This document shows, piece by piece, positions 39,994-49,500 of a DNA stretch of 64,000 bases (positions are counted from its first letter, which is position 1; the number at the start of each line of letters is the position of its first letter). Source of the DNA: Crenobacter caeni (lineage in GTDB: Bacteria; Pseudomonadota; Gammaproteobacteria; Burkholderiales; Chromobacteriaceae); the NCBI RefSeq assembly GCF_010435965.1, contig NZ_JAAGAA010000011.1, forward strand, positions 62,001 through 126,000. The letters run 5' to 3'. Below the pieces are notes generated by a model, which was not told where the DNA came from, made no database searches, and was given only the letters and a program-made list of their open reading frames with translations. The position numbers and the translations under genes were made by a program.

Positions 39994-40032
39994 ATGTCCA
40001 GCCAGCACACCACGGGGAAACCGTGCGCGTGA
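39994..40032 (+). CDS. 12-residue leader ORF overlapping btuC
   Basis: ATG at 39994 follows a near-perfect ribosome site (GGGGAGGAAACC) and reads MSSQHTTGKPCA before TGA at 40030-40032. The stop overlaps GTG at 40029 as GTGA, one of the two possible btuC starts. The peptide itself has no recognisable function. Its role could be to carry riboswitch control of its exposed or hidden ribosome site to btuC by translational coupling. It is too short to judge by codon use. Confidence 0.5.
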   Translation: MSSQHTTGKPCA

Positions 40033-41024
40033 GCCGCGCGTCCCTGCCGCTGACCCTGCTCGCGGCGCTGTCCGTGCTCTCCTTCGCCATCGCGCTCGGC
40101 GCAGGCTCGGTCGGTCTGTCTGCGGGCGAGCTCGCCGGCGGCGTCGCCGACTGGCTGACGGGCCGCGACAGTTCGCTCGCATCGACCCTGGTCACGTTGC
40201 GCGTCGAGCGCGCCGCCGCCGCCTGGCTGACCGGCGCCCTGCTCGCCAGCGCCGGCGTGATGATGCAGGCGCTGCTGCGCAACCCGCTGGCCGACCCCTA
40301 CGTGCTCGGCCTGTCCGGCGGCGCGTCGGTCGGCGCGCTCGGCGCGCTGATGGCCGGGCTCGCCGGCGCGCTGGTCGATTTGTCTGCCTTCGCCGGCGCG
40401 CTCGCCGTCACCGCCCTCTTGTTCGCGCTCGCCCGCGACGGCATCGCCCGCGGCGCGCGCGCGACGCTGCTCTTGCTCACCGGCGTGATCATCGGCGCCG
40501 GCTGCGGCGCGCTGGTCACGCTGATGCTGGCGCTGGCACCGGACGAGAACCTGCGCGGCATGGTGTTCTGGCTGATCGGCGACCTCTCCGGCAGCGGCCC
40601 GGGCGCGCTGCCGGCGCTCGCGCTCGCCGCCGCGCTCATGTTCTGCGTGACTCGCGCCCGCTCGATCAACCTGATGGCGCTCTACGGCGACAACGCGCTG
40701 ACCCTCGGCGTCGACGTCGCCCGCCTGCGCGTCGGCCTGTTCGCGCTCTCCGCGCTGCTGACCGCCAGCGCGGTGTCGATGGCGGGCAGCATCGGCTTTA
40801 TCGGCCTGATCGTGCCGCACGCGTGCCGGCTCGCGCTCGGCCCCGACCACCGCGTGCTGCTGCCGTCGGCCGCGCTCGCCGGCGGCGCCCTGCTGGTGCT
40901 GGCCGACACCATCGCGCGCACCGCATTCGCGCCCCTGCAGCTACCGGTCGGCGTGATCACCGCGCTGATCGGCGTGCCGGCCTTCCTGTGGCAGCTGCGC
41001 CGCAGCCAGGAGGGCGCGCTGTGA
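40023..41024 (+). CDS. btuC: cobalamin ABC transporter permease BtuC (FecCD family)
   Basis: A 333-residue inner-membrane permease with about ten helices. FecCD signatures: RNPLADPYVLGLSGGASVGA, GAGCGALVTL, MAGSIGFIGLIVPHACRL and DTIARTAFAPLQLPVGVITALIGVPAF. Two GTG starts are possible: 40023 (GGGG site six bases upstream) and 40029 (GTGA overlap with the leader ORF). FecCD proteins also serve siderophores, but the riboswitch and the following btuD, btuF and cob genes point to cobalamin or cobinamide. Confidence 0.9.
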   Translation: MRVSRASLPLTLLAALSVLSFAIALGAGSVGLSAGELAGGVADWLTGRDSSLASTLVTLRVERAAAAWLTGALLASAGVMMQALLRNPLADPYVLGLSGGASVGALGALMAGLAGALVDLSAFAGALAVTALLFALARDGIARGARATLLLLTGVIIGAGCGALVTLMLALAPDENLRGMVFWLIGDLSGSGPGALPALALAAALMFCVTRARSINLMALYGDNALTLGVDVARLRVGLFALSALLTASAVSMAGSIGFIGLIVPHACRLALGPDHRVLLPSAALAGGALLVLADTIARTAFAPLQLPVGVITALIGVPAFLWQLRRSQEGAL

Positions 41025-41788
41025 TCCGTTGCGAAGGACTGACCCTGAAAGCCGGCGCGCGCACGCTGATCAACGCGCTTGCCTGGCAGGCGAACGCCGG
41101 CGAGAACTGGGTGGTGATCGGGCGCAACGGCGCCGGCAAGAGCACCCTCCTGAAAACCCTGGCCATGCTGCATGCGCCGGATGGTGGCCGCGTGCTGCTG
41201 GACGGTGCGCCGCTGGGCAGCTTTCGCGCGCGTGAGCGCGCGCGCCGCATCGCCTACCTGCCGCAGGCCCAGCACGACGCGTTCGGCTACCGCGTGCTCG
41301 ACGTGGTACTCGCCGCGCGCCACCCGCACGACGCCGGCTACTGGGAGAGCGACGCGGAGATCGAGCGCGCGCACGCGGCGCTCGCCGAACTCGACCTCTC
41401 CGGCTTCGCCGAACGCGACGTGCGTACGCTCTCTGGCGGCGAACGCCAGCGCGCGGCACTCGCCGCGCTTATCGCGCAGGACGCACCGCTATGGCTGCTC
41501 GACGAGCCGAGCGCCGCGCTCGACCTCGCGCACCAGATGGCGCTCGCATCGATGACCGCCCGCGCGCGCGCGGCAGGCCGCACCCTCATCACCGTCAGCC
41601 ACGACCTCAACCTCGCGCTGCAAGATGCGACCCACGCGCTGTTGCTGATGGGCGACGGGCGCTGGCACGCCGGCGAGACGGCGACGCTCGGCGCCGAGTT
41701 GCTCGGCGACTGCCTCGGTTACCCGCTGGAGGCGCTGCGCCACCGCGGCCGCACCCTCTACCTGCCACGCGGGGCCGGGCCATGCTAG
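41021..41788 (+). CDS. btuD: cobalamin ABC transporter ATPase BtuD
   Basis: A 255-residue ABC ATPase with Walker A GRNGAGKST, Q-loop AYLPQAQHD, signature LSGGERQRAAL, Walker B LWLLDEPSAALD and switch VSHDLN. It begins at a GTG overlapping the btuC stop (GTGA), with a GAGG site, and its end overlaps cbiB by 7 nt. It powers BtuC-mediated import. Confidence 0.92.
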   Translation: MIRCEGLTLKAGARTLINALAWQANAGENWVVIGRNGAGKSTLLKTLAMLHAPDGGRVLLDGAPLGSFRARERARRIAYLPQAQHDAFGYRVLDVVLAARHPHDAGYWESDAEIERAHAALAELDLSGFAERDVRTLSGGERQRAALAALIAQDAPLWLLDEPSAALDLAHQMALASMTARARAAGRTLITVSHDLNLALQDATHALLLMGDGRWHAGETATLGAELLGDCLGYPLEALRHRGRTLYLPRGAGPC

Positions 41789-42714
41789 GCGGGCTGAGCG
41801 CACCGCTGACCGCCGCGCTCTTGTTCACGGGTCTCCTGCTCGACGCGCTGCTGGGCGAGCCGCGCCGCCTGCACCCGCTGGTCGGCTTCGGCCGCATCGC
41901 CCTGCGCGTGGAAGGCCTGCTCAACCGCGGCCGCTGGCGCCGCGTCGCCGGTGCCCTGGCATGGGCGCTCGCCGTGCTGCCGCCGGTGTGCCTCGTGCTG
42001 TGGCTGCAACGGCTACTGCCGGCGTGGGCAAGTTGGCTACTTGACGCCGCGCTGTTGTGGTTCTCGCTGGGCCTCTTCAGCCTGCGCGCGCATACCGCGC
42101 CGATCGCCGCAGCGCTGTCGGCCGGCAACCTGGCCGACGCGCGCGCACTGACCGCACGCATCGTCAGCCGCGACACCGGACACGCCGGCGAGGCAGAGCT
42201 GGCCAAGGCCGCGTGCGAATCGCAGCTGGAGAACGGCAGCGACGCGGTGATCGGCGCGCTGTTCTGGTTCGCGCTCGCCGGCGGCGCCGGCGCCCTGCTG
42301 TTTCGCCTCGCCAACACCCTCGACGCGATGTGGGGCTACCGCAACGCGCGCTTTGGCCGCTTCGGCAGCTTCGCCGCGCGTGCCGACGACGTGCTGGGCT
42401 ACCTGCCGGCGAGGCTCACCGCGCTCGCGTACGCGCTGCTGGGCGACACCCGCCGCGCGCTTGCCTGTTGGCGCACGCAGGCGCCGGCGTGGCCCAGCCC
42501 CAACGCCGGCCCGGTAATGAGCAGCGGCGCCGGCGCGCTGGGCGTGGCGCTGGGCGGCACCGCCCGCTACGACGGCGTCGACGAGATGCGCCCCTCCCTG
42601 GGCGAGGGCCGCGCGCCCAAGGCGGCCGACATCGCCCGCGCCTGGCGTCTGGTCGCGTGCAGCGCGCTTATGTGGTGCACGCTGTTCGCGCTGGCCGCGC
42701 TACTCACAGGATGA
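41782..42714 (+). CDS. cbiB: adenosylcobinamide-phosphate synthase (CbiB/CobD)
   Basis: A membrane enzyme of 310 residues that attaches the aminopropanol-phosphate arm to adenosylcobyric acid. It has DALLGEPRRLHPLVGFGR, the SRDT and E-L-ENGSDAV segment typical of the family, NTLDAMWGYRN, and SPNAGPVMSSGAGALGVALGG. Several hydrophobic helices are visible. It overlaps btuD by 7 nt and the next gene by the ATGA region, so the whole row is one operon. Named cbiB here to avoid confusion with the decarboxylase CobD. Confidence 0.93.
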   Translation: MLGGLSAPLTAALLFTGLLLDALLGEPRRLHPLVGFGRIALRVEGLLNRGRWRRVAGALAWALAVLPPVCLVLWLQRLLPAWASWLLDAALLWFSLGLFSLRAHTAPIAAALSAGNLADARALTARIVSRDTGHAGEAELAKAACESQLENGSDAVIGALFWFALAGGAGALLFRLANTLDAMWGYRNARFGRFGSFAARADDVLGYLPARLTALAYALLGDTRRALACWRTQAPAWPSPNAGPVMSSGAGALGVALGGTARYDGVDEMRPSLGEGRAPKAADIARAWRLVACSALMWCTLFALAALLTG

Positions 42715-42716
42715 CC

Positions 42717-43715
42717 ATGACCATCCCCTCCCTGCTGCCGCACGGCGGCAACCTCGCCGACGCGCGCCGCCGCTACGGCGACCTTGACTGGGTCGACCTC
42801 TCCGCCGGCCTGTCGCCGTACGCCTACCCGGTGCCGTCACTGGCCGCCGACGCGTGGCAGCGGCTACCCGAAGCCGACCCGGCGCTTACCGCCGTCGCGT
42901 CCCGCTACTACGGCGCGCCGTCGCTGCTGCCGGTCGCCGGCACGCAGGCGGCGATCCACGCGCTGCCCCGCCTGTTCGCGCCCTGCCGCGTGCTGGTCGC
43001 GTCTCCAACCTACGGCGAACACGCGCACGGCTGGCAGCTCGCCGGCCACCGTGTCGAGACGGTCAGCTTCGCCGGCTTCGGCGACGCGCTGGATCGGGCC
43101 GATATCGCCATCCTGTGCAACCCGAACAACCCGACCGGCGAGCGCACCGGCCGCAAAGAGCTGCTCGCGTGGGCGGACGCCCTCGCCGCACGCGGCGGCG
43201 TGCTGGTGGTCGACGAGGCGTTCGCCGACGTCGACCCCGCGCAGTCGGTCGCTGCCAACAGCGACAGGCCCGGCCTGGTCGTGCTGCGCTCGGTCGGCAA
43301 GTTCTTCGGCCTCGCCGGGCTGCGGCTGGGTTTCGTCGCGGCACCTCCCGCGCTGCTCGCCCGCCTCGCCGCCGAGATCGGCCCGTGGACGGTCAGCGGG
43401 CCGGCACAGGCGATCGGCCGCGCGGCACTGGCCGACAGCCGCTGGCAGCAGGCGACGCGCGCGCGGCTCACCGCCGACGGCGAACGCCTGCACGCGCTCT
43501 TCACCCGCCACGGCTGCCAAACCCGCGGCACCGCCTTGTTTGCCTGGTGGCCGCAGACGGACCCCGCCGACCTGCACGCGCACTTCGCGCGGCACGGCCT
43601 GTGGCTGCGCCTGTTCGACAACGCCGCGCGCGGGCTGCGCTGCGGCCTGCCGCCCGATGAAACCGCCTGGCAGCGCCTGACAGACGCGCTGGCCAGCTAC
43701 GAGGCTCCGCGATGA
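42717..43715 (+). CDS. cobD: threonine-phosphate decarboxylase (CobD/CobC type)
   Basis: A PLP-dependent fold-type I enzyme of 332 residues that makes (R)-1-amino-2-propanol phosphate, the substrate used by CbiB. HGGNLADARRRYGD, LSPYAYPVPSL, NPNNPTGER and the PLP-lysine segment SVGKFFGLAGLRLGF are present. ATG at 42717 has AGGA five bases upstream; ATG at 42711 overlaps the cbiB stop but sits too close to that site. Synthesis of the linker therefore lies beside the enzyme using it. Confidence 0.9.
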   Translation: MTIPSLLPHGGNLADARRRYGDLDWVDLSAGLSPYAYPVPSLAADAWQRLPEADPALTAVASRYYGAPSLLPVAGTQAAIHALPRLFAPCRVLVASPTYGEHAHGWQLAGHRVETVSFAGFGDALDRADIAILCNPNNPTGERTGRKELLAWADALAARGGVLVVDEAFADVDPAQSVAANSDRPGLVVLRSVGKFFGLAGLRLGFVAAPPALLARLAAEIGPWTVSGPAQAIGRAALADSRWQQATRARLTADGERLHALFTRHGCQTRGTALFAWWPQTDPADLHAHFARHGLWLRLFDNAARGLRCGLPPDETAWQRLTDALASYEAPR

Positions 43716-44593
43716 AACACGCCTTCTGCCAGTCCGCCTTGCTCGCCCTGTTCGCCTGCGGCCCCGCCTTCGCCGCTGTCAGCGCGACCGACGACGCCGG
43801 CCACACCGTCACGCTCGCCGCACCGGCCAAACGCATCGTCAGCCTGGCGCCGCACGTGACCGAACTCTTGTTCGCCGCCGGCGCCGGCGGGCGGGTGGTC
43901 GGCGCGGTCGAGTACAGCGACTACCCGCCCGCAGCGAAGAAGGTGCCGCGCGTCGGCGACAACCGCCAGCTCGACCTCGAGCGCATCGCCGCGCTCAAGC
44001 CCGACCTGATCGTGGTCTGGCGGCACGGCAACGCCGGCAAGCAGCTCGCCCGCCTGCAAACGCTGAACATCCCGCTCTACTACAGCGACCCGCAGACACT
44101 CGGGGCCGTACCCGGCGCCGTCGAGCGGCTCGGCGTGCTCGCCGGCAGCGAGGCTGAGGCGCGCGCCGCCGCACAGGGCTACCGCCAGCGGCTGGACGCG
44201 CTCACGCGCCGCTACCAGGGGCGCGACAAGCTCTTGGTGTTCTACCAGGTGTGGGACAAGCCGCTCTACACCCTCAACGCGCACACCATCGCCAGCGACG
44301 CGATCCGCCTGTGCGGCGGCGTCAACGTGTTCGGCACGCTGCCGGTGACCGCGCCGGTGGTATCGGAAGAGGCGGTGCTCGCCGTGCGCCCCGAGGTGAT
44401 CGTCTCCGGCGCGAGCAGGCCCCAAGACGACGCGTTCGCGCGCTGGCGGCGCTACCCGTCGCTAGCGGCGGTACGCGCAGGCAACCTGCTGGCGATCGAC
44501 GCCGACCTGCTCAGCCGCGCAGGCCCCAGGGCGATTGCCGGCGCCGAGCAACTATGCGCCGCGCTCGACACGGCGCGGGCGCGCCGCCGATGA
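43712..44593 (+). CDS. btuF: cobalamin-binding periplasmic protein BtuF
   Basis: A 293-residue substrate-binding protein with a signal peptide (ACGPAFA cleavage near residue 21) and the type III periplasmic fold: [49 protein letters not shown] and an ending with [11 protein letters not shown]. It completes the BtuCDF importer with btuC and btuD of the same operon. Start overlaps the cobD stop, end overlaps cobQ (ATGA both times). Confidence 0.92.
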   Translation: MKHAFCQSALLALFACGPAFAAVSATDDAGHTVTLAAPAKRIVSLAPHVTELLFAAGAGGRVVGAVEYSDYPPAAKKVPRVGDNRQLDLERIAALKPDLIVVWRHGNAGKQLARLQTLNIPLYYSDPQTLGAVPGAVERLGVLAGSEAEARAAAQGYRQRLDALTRRYQGRDKLLVFYQVWDKPLYTLNAHTIASDAIRLCGGVNVFGTLPVTAPVVSEEAVLAVRPEVIVSGASRPQDDAFARWRRYPSLAAVRAGNLLAIDADLLSRAGPRAIAGAEQLCAALDTARARRR

Positions 44594-46035
44594 AGGGCCT
44601 GCCGTTTCCCGCGCTGATGGTGCAAGGCTGCACCTCGGACGCCGGCAAGAGCACGGTGGTCGCCGCGCTGTGCCGGCTACTCGCGCGCGACGGCGTCGCC
44701 GTCGCGCCGTTCAAGCCGCAGAACATGGGGCTCAACAGCGCGGTCACCGTCGACGGCGGCGAGATCGGCCGCGCGCAGGCGCTGCAGGCGATCGCCGCCG
44801 GCATAGACCCTGTCTGCGACCTCAACCCGGTGCTGCTCAAGCCGCAGGCGCACGGCATGCAGGTGATCGTCGGCGGGCAGGTGGTGTCCGGCATGGACGC
44901 GCACGGCTTTCACGCGTACAAGCCGCAGGCGCTGGCTGCCGCCTGCGCGGCATTCGCGCGCTTGCGAAGCCGCTACCGGACGGTGCTGGTCGAGGGCGCC
45001 GGCAGCCCGGCCGAGGTGAACCTGCGCGCGGGCGACCTCGCCAATATGGGGTTTGCCGAGGCGGTCGACTGCCCGGTAGTGCTGGTCGTCGACATCGACA
45101 AGGGCGGCGCCTTCGCCCACCTGGTCGGCACCCTCGCCTGCCTGTCCGCGTCCGAACGCGCACGGGTAGTCGGCTTCGTGATCAACCGCTTCCGCGGCCT
45201 GCCCGAACTGCTCGCCGACGGCCTCAGTTGGCTAGAACGCGAGGCCGGCAAGCCGGTGCTGGCGGTGCTGCCGCACCTGGACGGCCTCACGCTCGACGCC
45301 GAGGACGCGATCGACGCGCGGCAAAGCCGCGGCGCGTTCCGCGTGGTGGTGCCGGCACTGCCCTGCCTGAGCAACCATACCGACTTCGACGCGCTGCGCG
45401 CGCATCCCGGCGTCGACCTCAGCTACGCCCGCGCGGGCCAGCCCTTGCCGCCAGCCGACCTGATCGTGCTGGCCGGCAGCAAGGACACCCGCGCCGGCCT
45501 CGCCGCACTGAAGGCGAACGGCTGGGACGCCGACATCCACCGTCACCTGCGCTACGGTGGCAAGCTGATCGGCGTGTGCGGCGGCTTCCAGATGCTCGGG
45601 CAGAGCGTCGCCGACCCGGACGGCGTCGAAGGCCCGGCGGGGACGGACGCGGGGCTTAAGCTGCTGGAGATGGACACCCGGCTGGGAGCCAGCAAGCGCC
45701 TCGCGCGGGTGGCGGGGCACTGCGCCTTCGCCGACGCGCGCGTCGAAGGCTACGAGATGCATATGGGGGTCAGTAGCGGCCCCGCGCTGACACACCCCGC
45801 CTTTATGCTGGCGGACGGGCCGGAAGGCGCGCTCGGCGCGGACGGCCAGATCCTGGGCAGCTACGTGCACGGGCTGTTCGACCATCCCGAGGCGCAGGCG
45901 GCGCTGCTTCGCTGGGCAGGGATGGCAGACGCGCAGGCGGTTGACCTCGCCGCCCTGCGCGAAGCGAGCCTTGAGCGGCTCGCCGACGCCTGCCTGCCGC
46001 TGTACCGCGCGCTGCAGGGGCTGGGGACGAATTGA
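44590..46035 (+). CDS. cobQ: cobyric acid synthase
   Basis: A 481-residue amidotransferase that amidates cobyrinic a,c-diamide at four positions. The N-terminal ATPase-like domain has [17 protein letters not shown] and [14 protein letters not shown]; the C-terminal GATase has the nucleophile cysteine in [11 protein letters not shown] and the YVHGLFD histidine. E. coli-type CbiP is about 506 residues. Last gene of the riboswitch operon; its stop abuts the convergent chemoreceptor gene with no gap. Confidence 0.95.
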   Translation: MKGLPFPALMVQGCTSDAGKSTVVAALCRLLARDGVAVAPFKPQNMGLNSAVTVDGGEIGRAQALQAIAAGIDPVCDLNPVLLKPQAHGMQVIVGGQVVSGMDAHGFHAYKPQALAAACAAFARLRSRYRTVLVEGAGSPAEVNLRAGDLANMGFAEAVDCPVVLVVDIDKGGAFAHLVGTLACLSASERARVVGFVINRFRGLPELLADGLSWLEREAGKPVLAVLPHLDGLTLDAEDAIDARQSRGAFRVVVPALPCLSNHTDFDALRAHPGVDLSYARAGQPLPPADLIVLAGSKDTRAGLAALKANGWDADIHRHLRYGGKLIGVCGGFQMLGQSVADPDGVEGPAGTDAGLKLLEMDTRLGASKRLARVAGHCAFADARVEGYEMHMGVSSGPALTHPAFMLADGPEGALGADGQILGSYVHGLFDHPEAQAALLRWAGMADAQAVDLAALREASLERLADACLPLYRALQGLGTN

Positions 46036-47619
46036 TTACAGGCTTCGCTCGAAGTGGCCGACCAGCACGCGCAGCGCGTCGGCGTCTTCTGCGAGCGCGT
46101 CCACCGCGTCGTCGGTACGGCGCAGGCTGTGCGCGTTCTGCTCGCTCGCCGCGCTGATCGACTCCATGCTGCGCGCGACGTCGGCCGACGCCTGGCTTTG
46201 CTGGGCAAGCATGGTCGCGACGTCGCCGGCGGCAGCGGTGACCGCGTCGGCCGACAGCAGGATGTCGGCGAACACGCCGTGGCTCTCTCGGATCAGCGCT
46301 CCGCCCTCATCGACGCCGGTGGCCGCCTGCTGGGTCGACACCAGCGCGTCGCCGGTGCGCCCGACGATGGTGGAAATCGTGCTGCCGATCTTCTGCGTGC
46401 TCTCGCTAGTGCGCTCGGCGAGCTTCCTCACCTCGTCGGCGACCACCGCGAAGCCGCGGCCGGACTCGCCGGCGCGCGCCGCCTCGATCGCCGCGTTCAG
46501 CGCCAGCAGGTTGGTCTGGTCGGCGATGTCGCGGATCGCCTGCGTGATTTCGCCGACCGCGGCGACGTCGCTGCCCAACGCGTCCATCAGTTCGCGTGTC
46601 GCCTGCATGCGCGGCGCCAGCGCCTCGGTCACCGCCAGCGTCGAGCTCATCGAGCGCTGGCCCGCTTCGACCAGCGCCCGGGTCTGCCCGGCCTGGCCGG
46701 CGCTACGCGCTGTCGCGTCGTGGATCTCGCGCACCGACGCCGACAATTCTTCGAGCGCCGCGGCGACCGCCGCGAGGCCGTCCGCCTGTTCGCGCTCGCG
46801 TGCGCTGACTTCGCCGACGCCGCCTCTCGCCAACTGGGCGCGCTGGCGGATCCGCTCGGCGCCGGAGACCACGTCGGCGATGATGGCTCGAAGGCCCACC
46901 TGCATCGACTTCATCTCGATCAGCGCGCCGGAGAACTCGCGCGGCGCGCGCGCATTAATCTCGAAACGGAAATTGCCCTCGGCCAGTTGCTGCAGCGCAT
47001 GGCGCAAATCGCGCAGCGGCCGGGTCAGCCCCGCCCAGAACCAGCTGGCCAGTGCGGCCGCGAGCAGTAACGCGGCCGGTGCGGCCAGCCACACGGGCAC
47101 GCCCAGCAATTCGACCAGGCTGGCCAGCGAAACCGGCAGCACGGCCAGCAGCCCGACGCGCACGGCCAGTGCGGTTTGCGTACGGTAGCGGGTTGGGGAC
47201 AGGGTCGCCTCGCGCCGGCGTACCGCCGCGTACAGGGCTTCGGCCGCGCGCACCTCCTCCGCCTTGGGCAGGCTGCGCACCGAGCGGTAGCCGACCTTCT
47301 GCCCGGCCTCGTAGACCGGCGTCACGTACGCCTCGACCCAGTAATGGTCACCGTTCTTGCAGCGGTTCTTGACGAGGCCGCGCCACGGCAGGTCGGCCTG
47401 CAAGGTCCGCCACATGTCGGCGAACGCCTCGGGCGGCATGTCCGGGTGGCGAACCAGGTTGTGCGGCTGGCCGATCAGCTCCTCGCGAGTGAAGCCGCTG
47501 ATCTCGACGAAGGCCGGGTTGACGTAGACGATGCGGCCCTTGAGGTCGGTGCGGGAGACGATGGGAAGCTTGGGGTCGAGCCTATGCTCGACGCCGGTGA
47601 CGGGCTGGTTGACGCGCAT
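46036..47619 (-). CDS. Aer-like methyl-accepting chemotaxis protein with PAS domain
   Basis: A 527-residue chemoreceptor. An N-terminal PAS domain (about 15-115; [33 protein letters not shown]) has the Aer type that binds FAD and reads redox or oxygen. Two close transmembrane helices follow near 150-195, then HAMP and a C-terminal signalling domain with the conserved hairpin tip ([11 protein letters not shown]). There is no periplasmic ligand domain, again as in Aer. It stands alone, with an AT-rich promoter region upstream. Confidence 0.9.
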   Translation of the reverse strand: MRVNQPVTGVEHRLDPKLPIVSRTDLKGRIVYVNPAFVEISGFTREELIGQPHNLVRHPDMPPEAFADMWRTLQADLPWRGLVKNRCKNGDHYWVEAYVTPVYEAGQKVGYRSVRSLPKAEEVRAAEALYAAVRRREATLSPTRYRTQTALAVRVGLLAVLPVSLASLVELLGVPVWLAAPAALLLAAALASWFWAGLTRPLRDLRHALQQLAEGNFRFEINARAPREFSGALIEMKSMQVGLRAIIADVVSGAERIRQRAQLARGGVGEVSAREREQADGLAAVAAALEELSASVREIHDATARSAGQAGQTRALVEAGQRSMSSTLAVTEALAPRMQATRELMDALGSDVAAVGEITQAIRDIADQTNLLALNAAIEAARAGESGRGFAVVADEVRKLAERTSESTQKIGSTISTIVGRTGDALVSTQQAATGVDEGGALIRESHGVFADILLSADAVTAAAGDVATMLAQQSQASADVARSMESISAASEQNAHSLRRTDDAVDALAEDADALRVLVGHFERSL

Positions 47620-47649
47620 GCCAAGACTCGCAGGAAGGGAAAATCAAAC

Positions 47650-47688
47650 AAAGCCAAAAATCTTATACAAAATATGATATTTGGCTTT
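47650..47688. repeat. AT-rich inverted repeat upstream of the chemoreceptor
   Basis: AAAGCCAAA (47650-47658) and TTTGGCTTT (47680-47688) are a perfect 9-bp inverted repeat around a 21-nt AT-rich centre, 31 bp before the chemoreceptor start. It may be an operator, an upstream gene's terminator, or both; the spacer contains TATACA- and TATGAT-like -10 candidates. Confidence 0.5.
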
Positions 47689-47729
47689 TTATATTGATTC
47701 AACCGCACCATTGGCATGGTTTTGCTTGA

Positions 47730-47765
47730 AAGACAGCCCTGCCCGCCGCCTCAGCGGCAGGGCTG
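47730..47765 (-). terminator. terminator of the EVE-TauE-secreted protein unit
   Basis: CAGCCCTGCC/GGCAGGGCTG, a perfect 10-bp stem with a 12-nt loop that includes the stop codon of the upstream gene, followed on the minus strand by TCTTTC. Confidence 0.65.
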
Positions 47766-48137
47766 CACGCCCCAACCGGCACGGCCGCGCCGGCAGGAAA
47801 AATCCTCGCGCAGCGTGTCGATCCGCCAGCGTCCGTCGGCCGTGCGGTTGACGTCGAAGCGCCAGCGGTTGCCACGCACGCTGTCGTCGAGCAGCCCATC
47901 GCGCACCACGATGACGCGCGCGTGATCGAACGCTTCCGGCCGGCTGTGCTGCTCGATCTTCAGCGTCGAATACTCGAAGCGGCCCGCTTCGCCAAGCCGA
48001 TGGCCGAGGAAGTCGACCACCACCTGTACCGGCAGCTGGCCGGCCTGCCCGGTATACGGCAGCCTGGCCTCGTCGCTATACGCGGCGGCCGGCGCTGAGA
48101 GCGCGCAGCCGAGCAAGATTCCGATCAATTTGCGCAT
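47751..48137 (-). CDS. small exported protein of unknown function
   Basis: A 128-residue protein with a clear signal peptide (MRKLIGILLGCALSAPAAA, cleavage near residue 19). The mature part has no transmembrane helix, ends in three cysteines (FSCRRGR...VQPCR) and contains VQVVVDFLGHRLGEAGRFEY. I do not recognise a domain. The start at 48137 has GGGAG 8 nt upstream; an in-frame ATG at 48155 overlaps the TauE stop (ATGA) but gives a poorer signal peptide. It belongs to the EVE-TauE unit. Confidence 0.65.
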   Translation of the reverse strand: MRKLIGILLGCALSAPAAAYSDEARLPYTGQAGQLPVQVVVDFLGHRLGEAGRFEYSTLKIEQHSRPEAFDHARVIVVRDGLLDDSVRGNRWRFDVNRTADGRWRIDTLREDFSCRRGRAGWGVQPCR

Positions 48138-48151
48138 GCTTGTTCTCCCGT

Positions 48152-48958
48152 TCATCGCAGCAGCGTCCACAACATCTGCGTCGCCATCACCGCCATCAGC
48201 AAGGCGAACGCCTTTTTCAGCTTCGCCACCGGCAGCCGGTGCGCGGCGCGCGCGCCGATAGGCGCGAGCAGCACCGTCATCACCATCAGCACCAGCATCG
48301 CCGGCAGGTAGATGTAGCCGGCCGCCCCCCAAGGCAGGCCCTGCTCGCCCCAACCGGTATAGAGATAGCCCAGCGCGCCGGACAGCGCGATCGGCCAGCC
48401 CAGCGCGGCACTGGTGCCGATCGCGGTGTGCACCGGCACGTTGCACCAGTTCATGAACGGCACGCTCATCGAGCCGCCGCCGATGCCGACCCAGCTAGAG
48501 ACCATGCCGATCAGGCTGCCGGCGCCGAACTTGCCGGCGGTGCCCGGCATCTCGCGGCTGCCCTTGGGCTTGGCGCCGAAATACATCTGCGCGCCGATGA
48601 TGTAGGCGTAGAGCACGAAGAACCAGCGCAGGGCGGCGCCGGGGATCCAGCCGGCAACCAGGCTGCCGGCGAGCGTACCCGCGACCATCGCCGGCGCCAT
48701 GCCCCGCACGATGGTCCAGTCGACCGCGCCCTTGGCGTTGTGCGCACGCACGCTGGAAAAGCTGGTGAACACCATCACCGCGAGCGAAGTGCCGACCGCC
48801 AGGTGCTGCACATGCCCCTCGCCCAGATGGGCGGCGGAGAGCACGCCGACCACCACCGGCACGATCACCAGCCCGCCACCGACGCCGAGCAGCCCAGCGA
48901 GGAAACCCGCGGCGGCGCCGCACACCAGCAATACCACAATCAACGACAGGGACAGCAT
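48152..48958 (-). CDS. TauE/SafE (TSUP) family membrane protein
   Basis: A 268-residue transporter of the TSUP family with about eight helices, repeated as two halves: AAGFLAGLLGVGGGLVIVPVVV and SLIGMVSSWVGIGGGSMSVPFM are the paired signature motifs. Family members move sulfite, sulfoacetate or other organosulfur anions. The start at 48958 shares a base with the stop of the EVE gene (TGATG), which fixes it over an upstream alternative. The substrate is not evident from the neighbours. Confidence 0.87.
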   Translation of the reverse strand: MLSLSLIVVLLVCGAAAGFLAGLLGVGGGLVIVPVVVGVLSAAHLGEGHVQHLAVGTSLAVMVFTSFSSVRAHNAKGAVDWTIVRGMAPAMVAGTLAGSLVAGWIPGAALRWFFVLYAYIIGAQMYFGAKPKGSREMPGTAGKFGAGSLIGMVSSWVGIGGGSMSVPFMNWCNVPVHTAIGTSAALGWPIALSGALGYLYTGWGEQGLPWGAAGYIYLPAMLVLMVMTVLLAPIGARAAHRLPVAKLKKAFALLMAVMATQMLWTLLR

Positions 48959-49416
48959 CAGCCGAAATACTCCATGATGAGTGCCCATTGTTCGGGCGTG
49001 ACAGGGGTGATGGACAGGCGGTTGCCGCGGCGCAGCACCTGCATGGCCTCGAGGCCGGGCTCCGCGCGCAGCCGTGCGGGCGACACCAGCGCCAACTTGC
49101 GCACAAAGCGCACGTCGACGCAGTGCCAGCGCGGCGCGTCCGGCGTCGACGCCGCGTCAAACCACGGGCTTGCCGGGTCGAACTGGCTGCTGTCCGCGTG
49201 TGCGGCCGACACCACCTCGGCGACACCGGCGATGCCGGGCGCCGGGCACGACGAGTGCCAGAACAGCACCAGGTCGCCGACGTGCATCGCGTCGCGCATC
49301 ATATTGCGCGCCTGGTAGTTGCGCACGCCTGTCCACTCGAACGCGCGAGCAGGTTCCCTCGCTAGGTCGTCGATCGACGTGTCGTCCGGTTCCGACTTCA
49401 TCAGCCAGTAAGCCAC
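48958..49416 (-). CDS. EVE domain protein
   Basis: A 152-residue single-domain EVE (ASCH/PUA-like) protein: AYWLMKSEPDDTSIDDL, WTGVRNYQARNMMRDAMHVGDLVLFWHSSC and the terminal EQWALIMEYFG. EVE domains bind modified nucleobases in DNA or RNA; the free-standing bacterial form has no firmly known role. I chose GTG at 49416, which has AAGGA six bases upstream and puts YWLMKSEP at residue 3, as in the family. It is the first gene of the EVE-TauE-secreted protein unit. Confidence 0.88.
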   Translation of the reverse strand: MAYWLMKSEPDDTSIDDLAREPARAFEWTGVRNYQARNMMRDAMHVGDLVLFWHSSCPAPGIAGVAEVVSAAHADSSQFDPASPWFDAASTPDAPRWHCVDVRFVRKLALVSPARLRAEPGLEAMQVLRRGNRLSITPVTPEQWALIMEYFG

Positions 49417-49435
49417 TTCAATTCCTTCTGCAAAG

Positions 49436-49492
49436 CACAATGCCGGCGTCAAGCCGGCATTGTGTGGGGGTGGGCACCCCGGCGCAAGCCGG
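49436..49492. terminator. two stable hairpins between the CigR-like and EVE genes
   Basis: A 12-bp perfect stem CACAATGCCGGC/GCCGGCATTGTG (49436-49464) is followed by CCCGGC-GCAA-GCCGGG (49477-49492). There is no long T-run in either direction, so termination is plausible but not certain; they may also stabilise the mRNA end. Confidence 0.55.
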
Positions 49493-49500
49493 GTTCGCCC

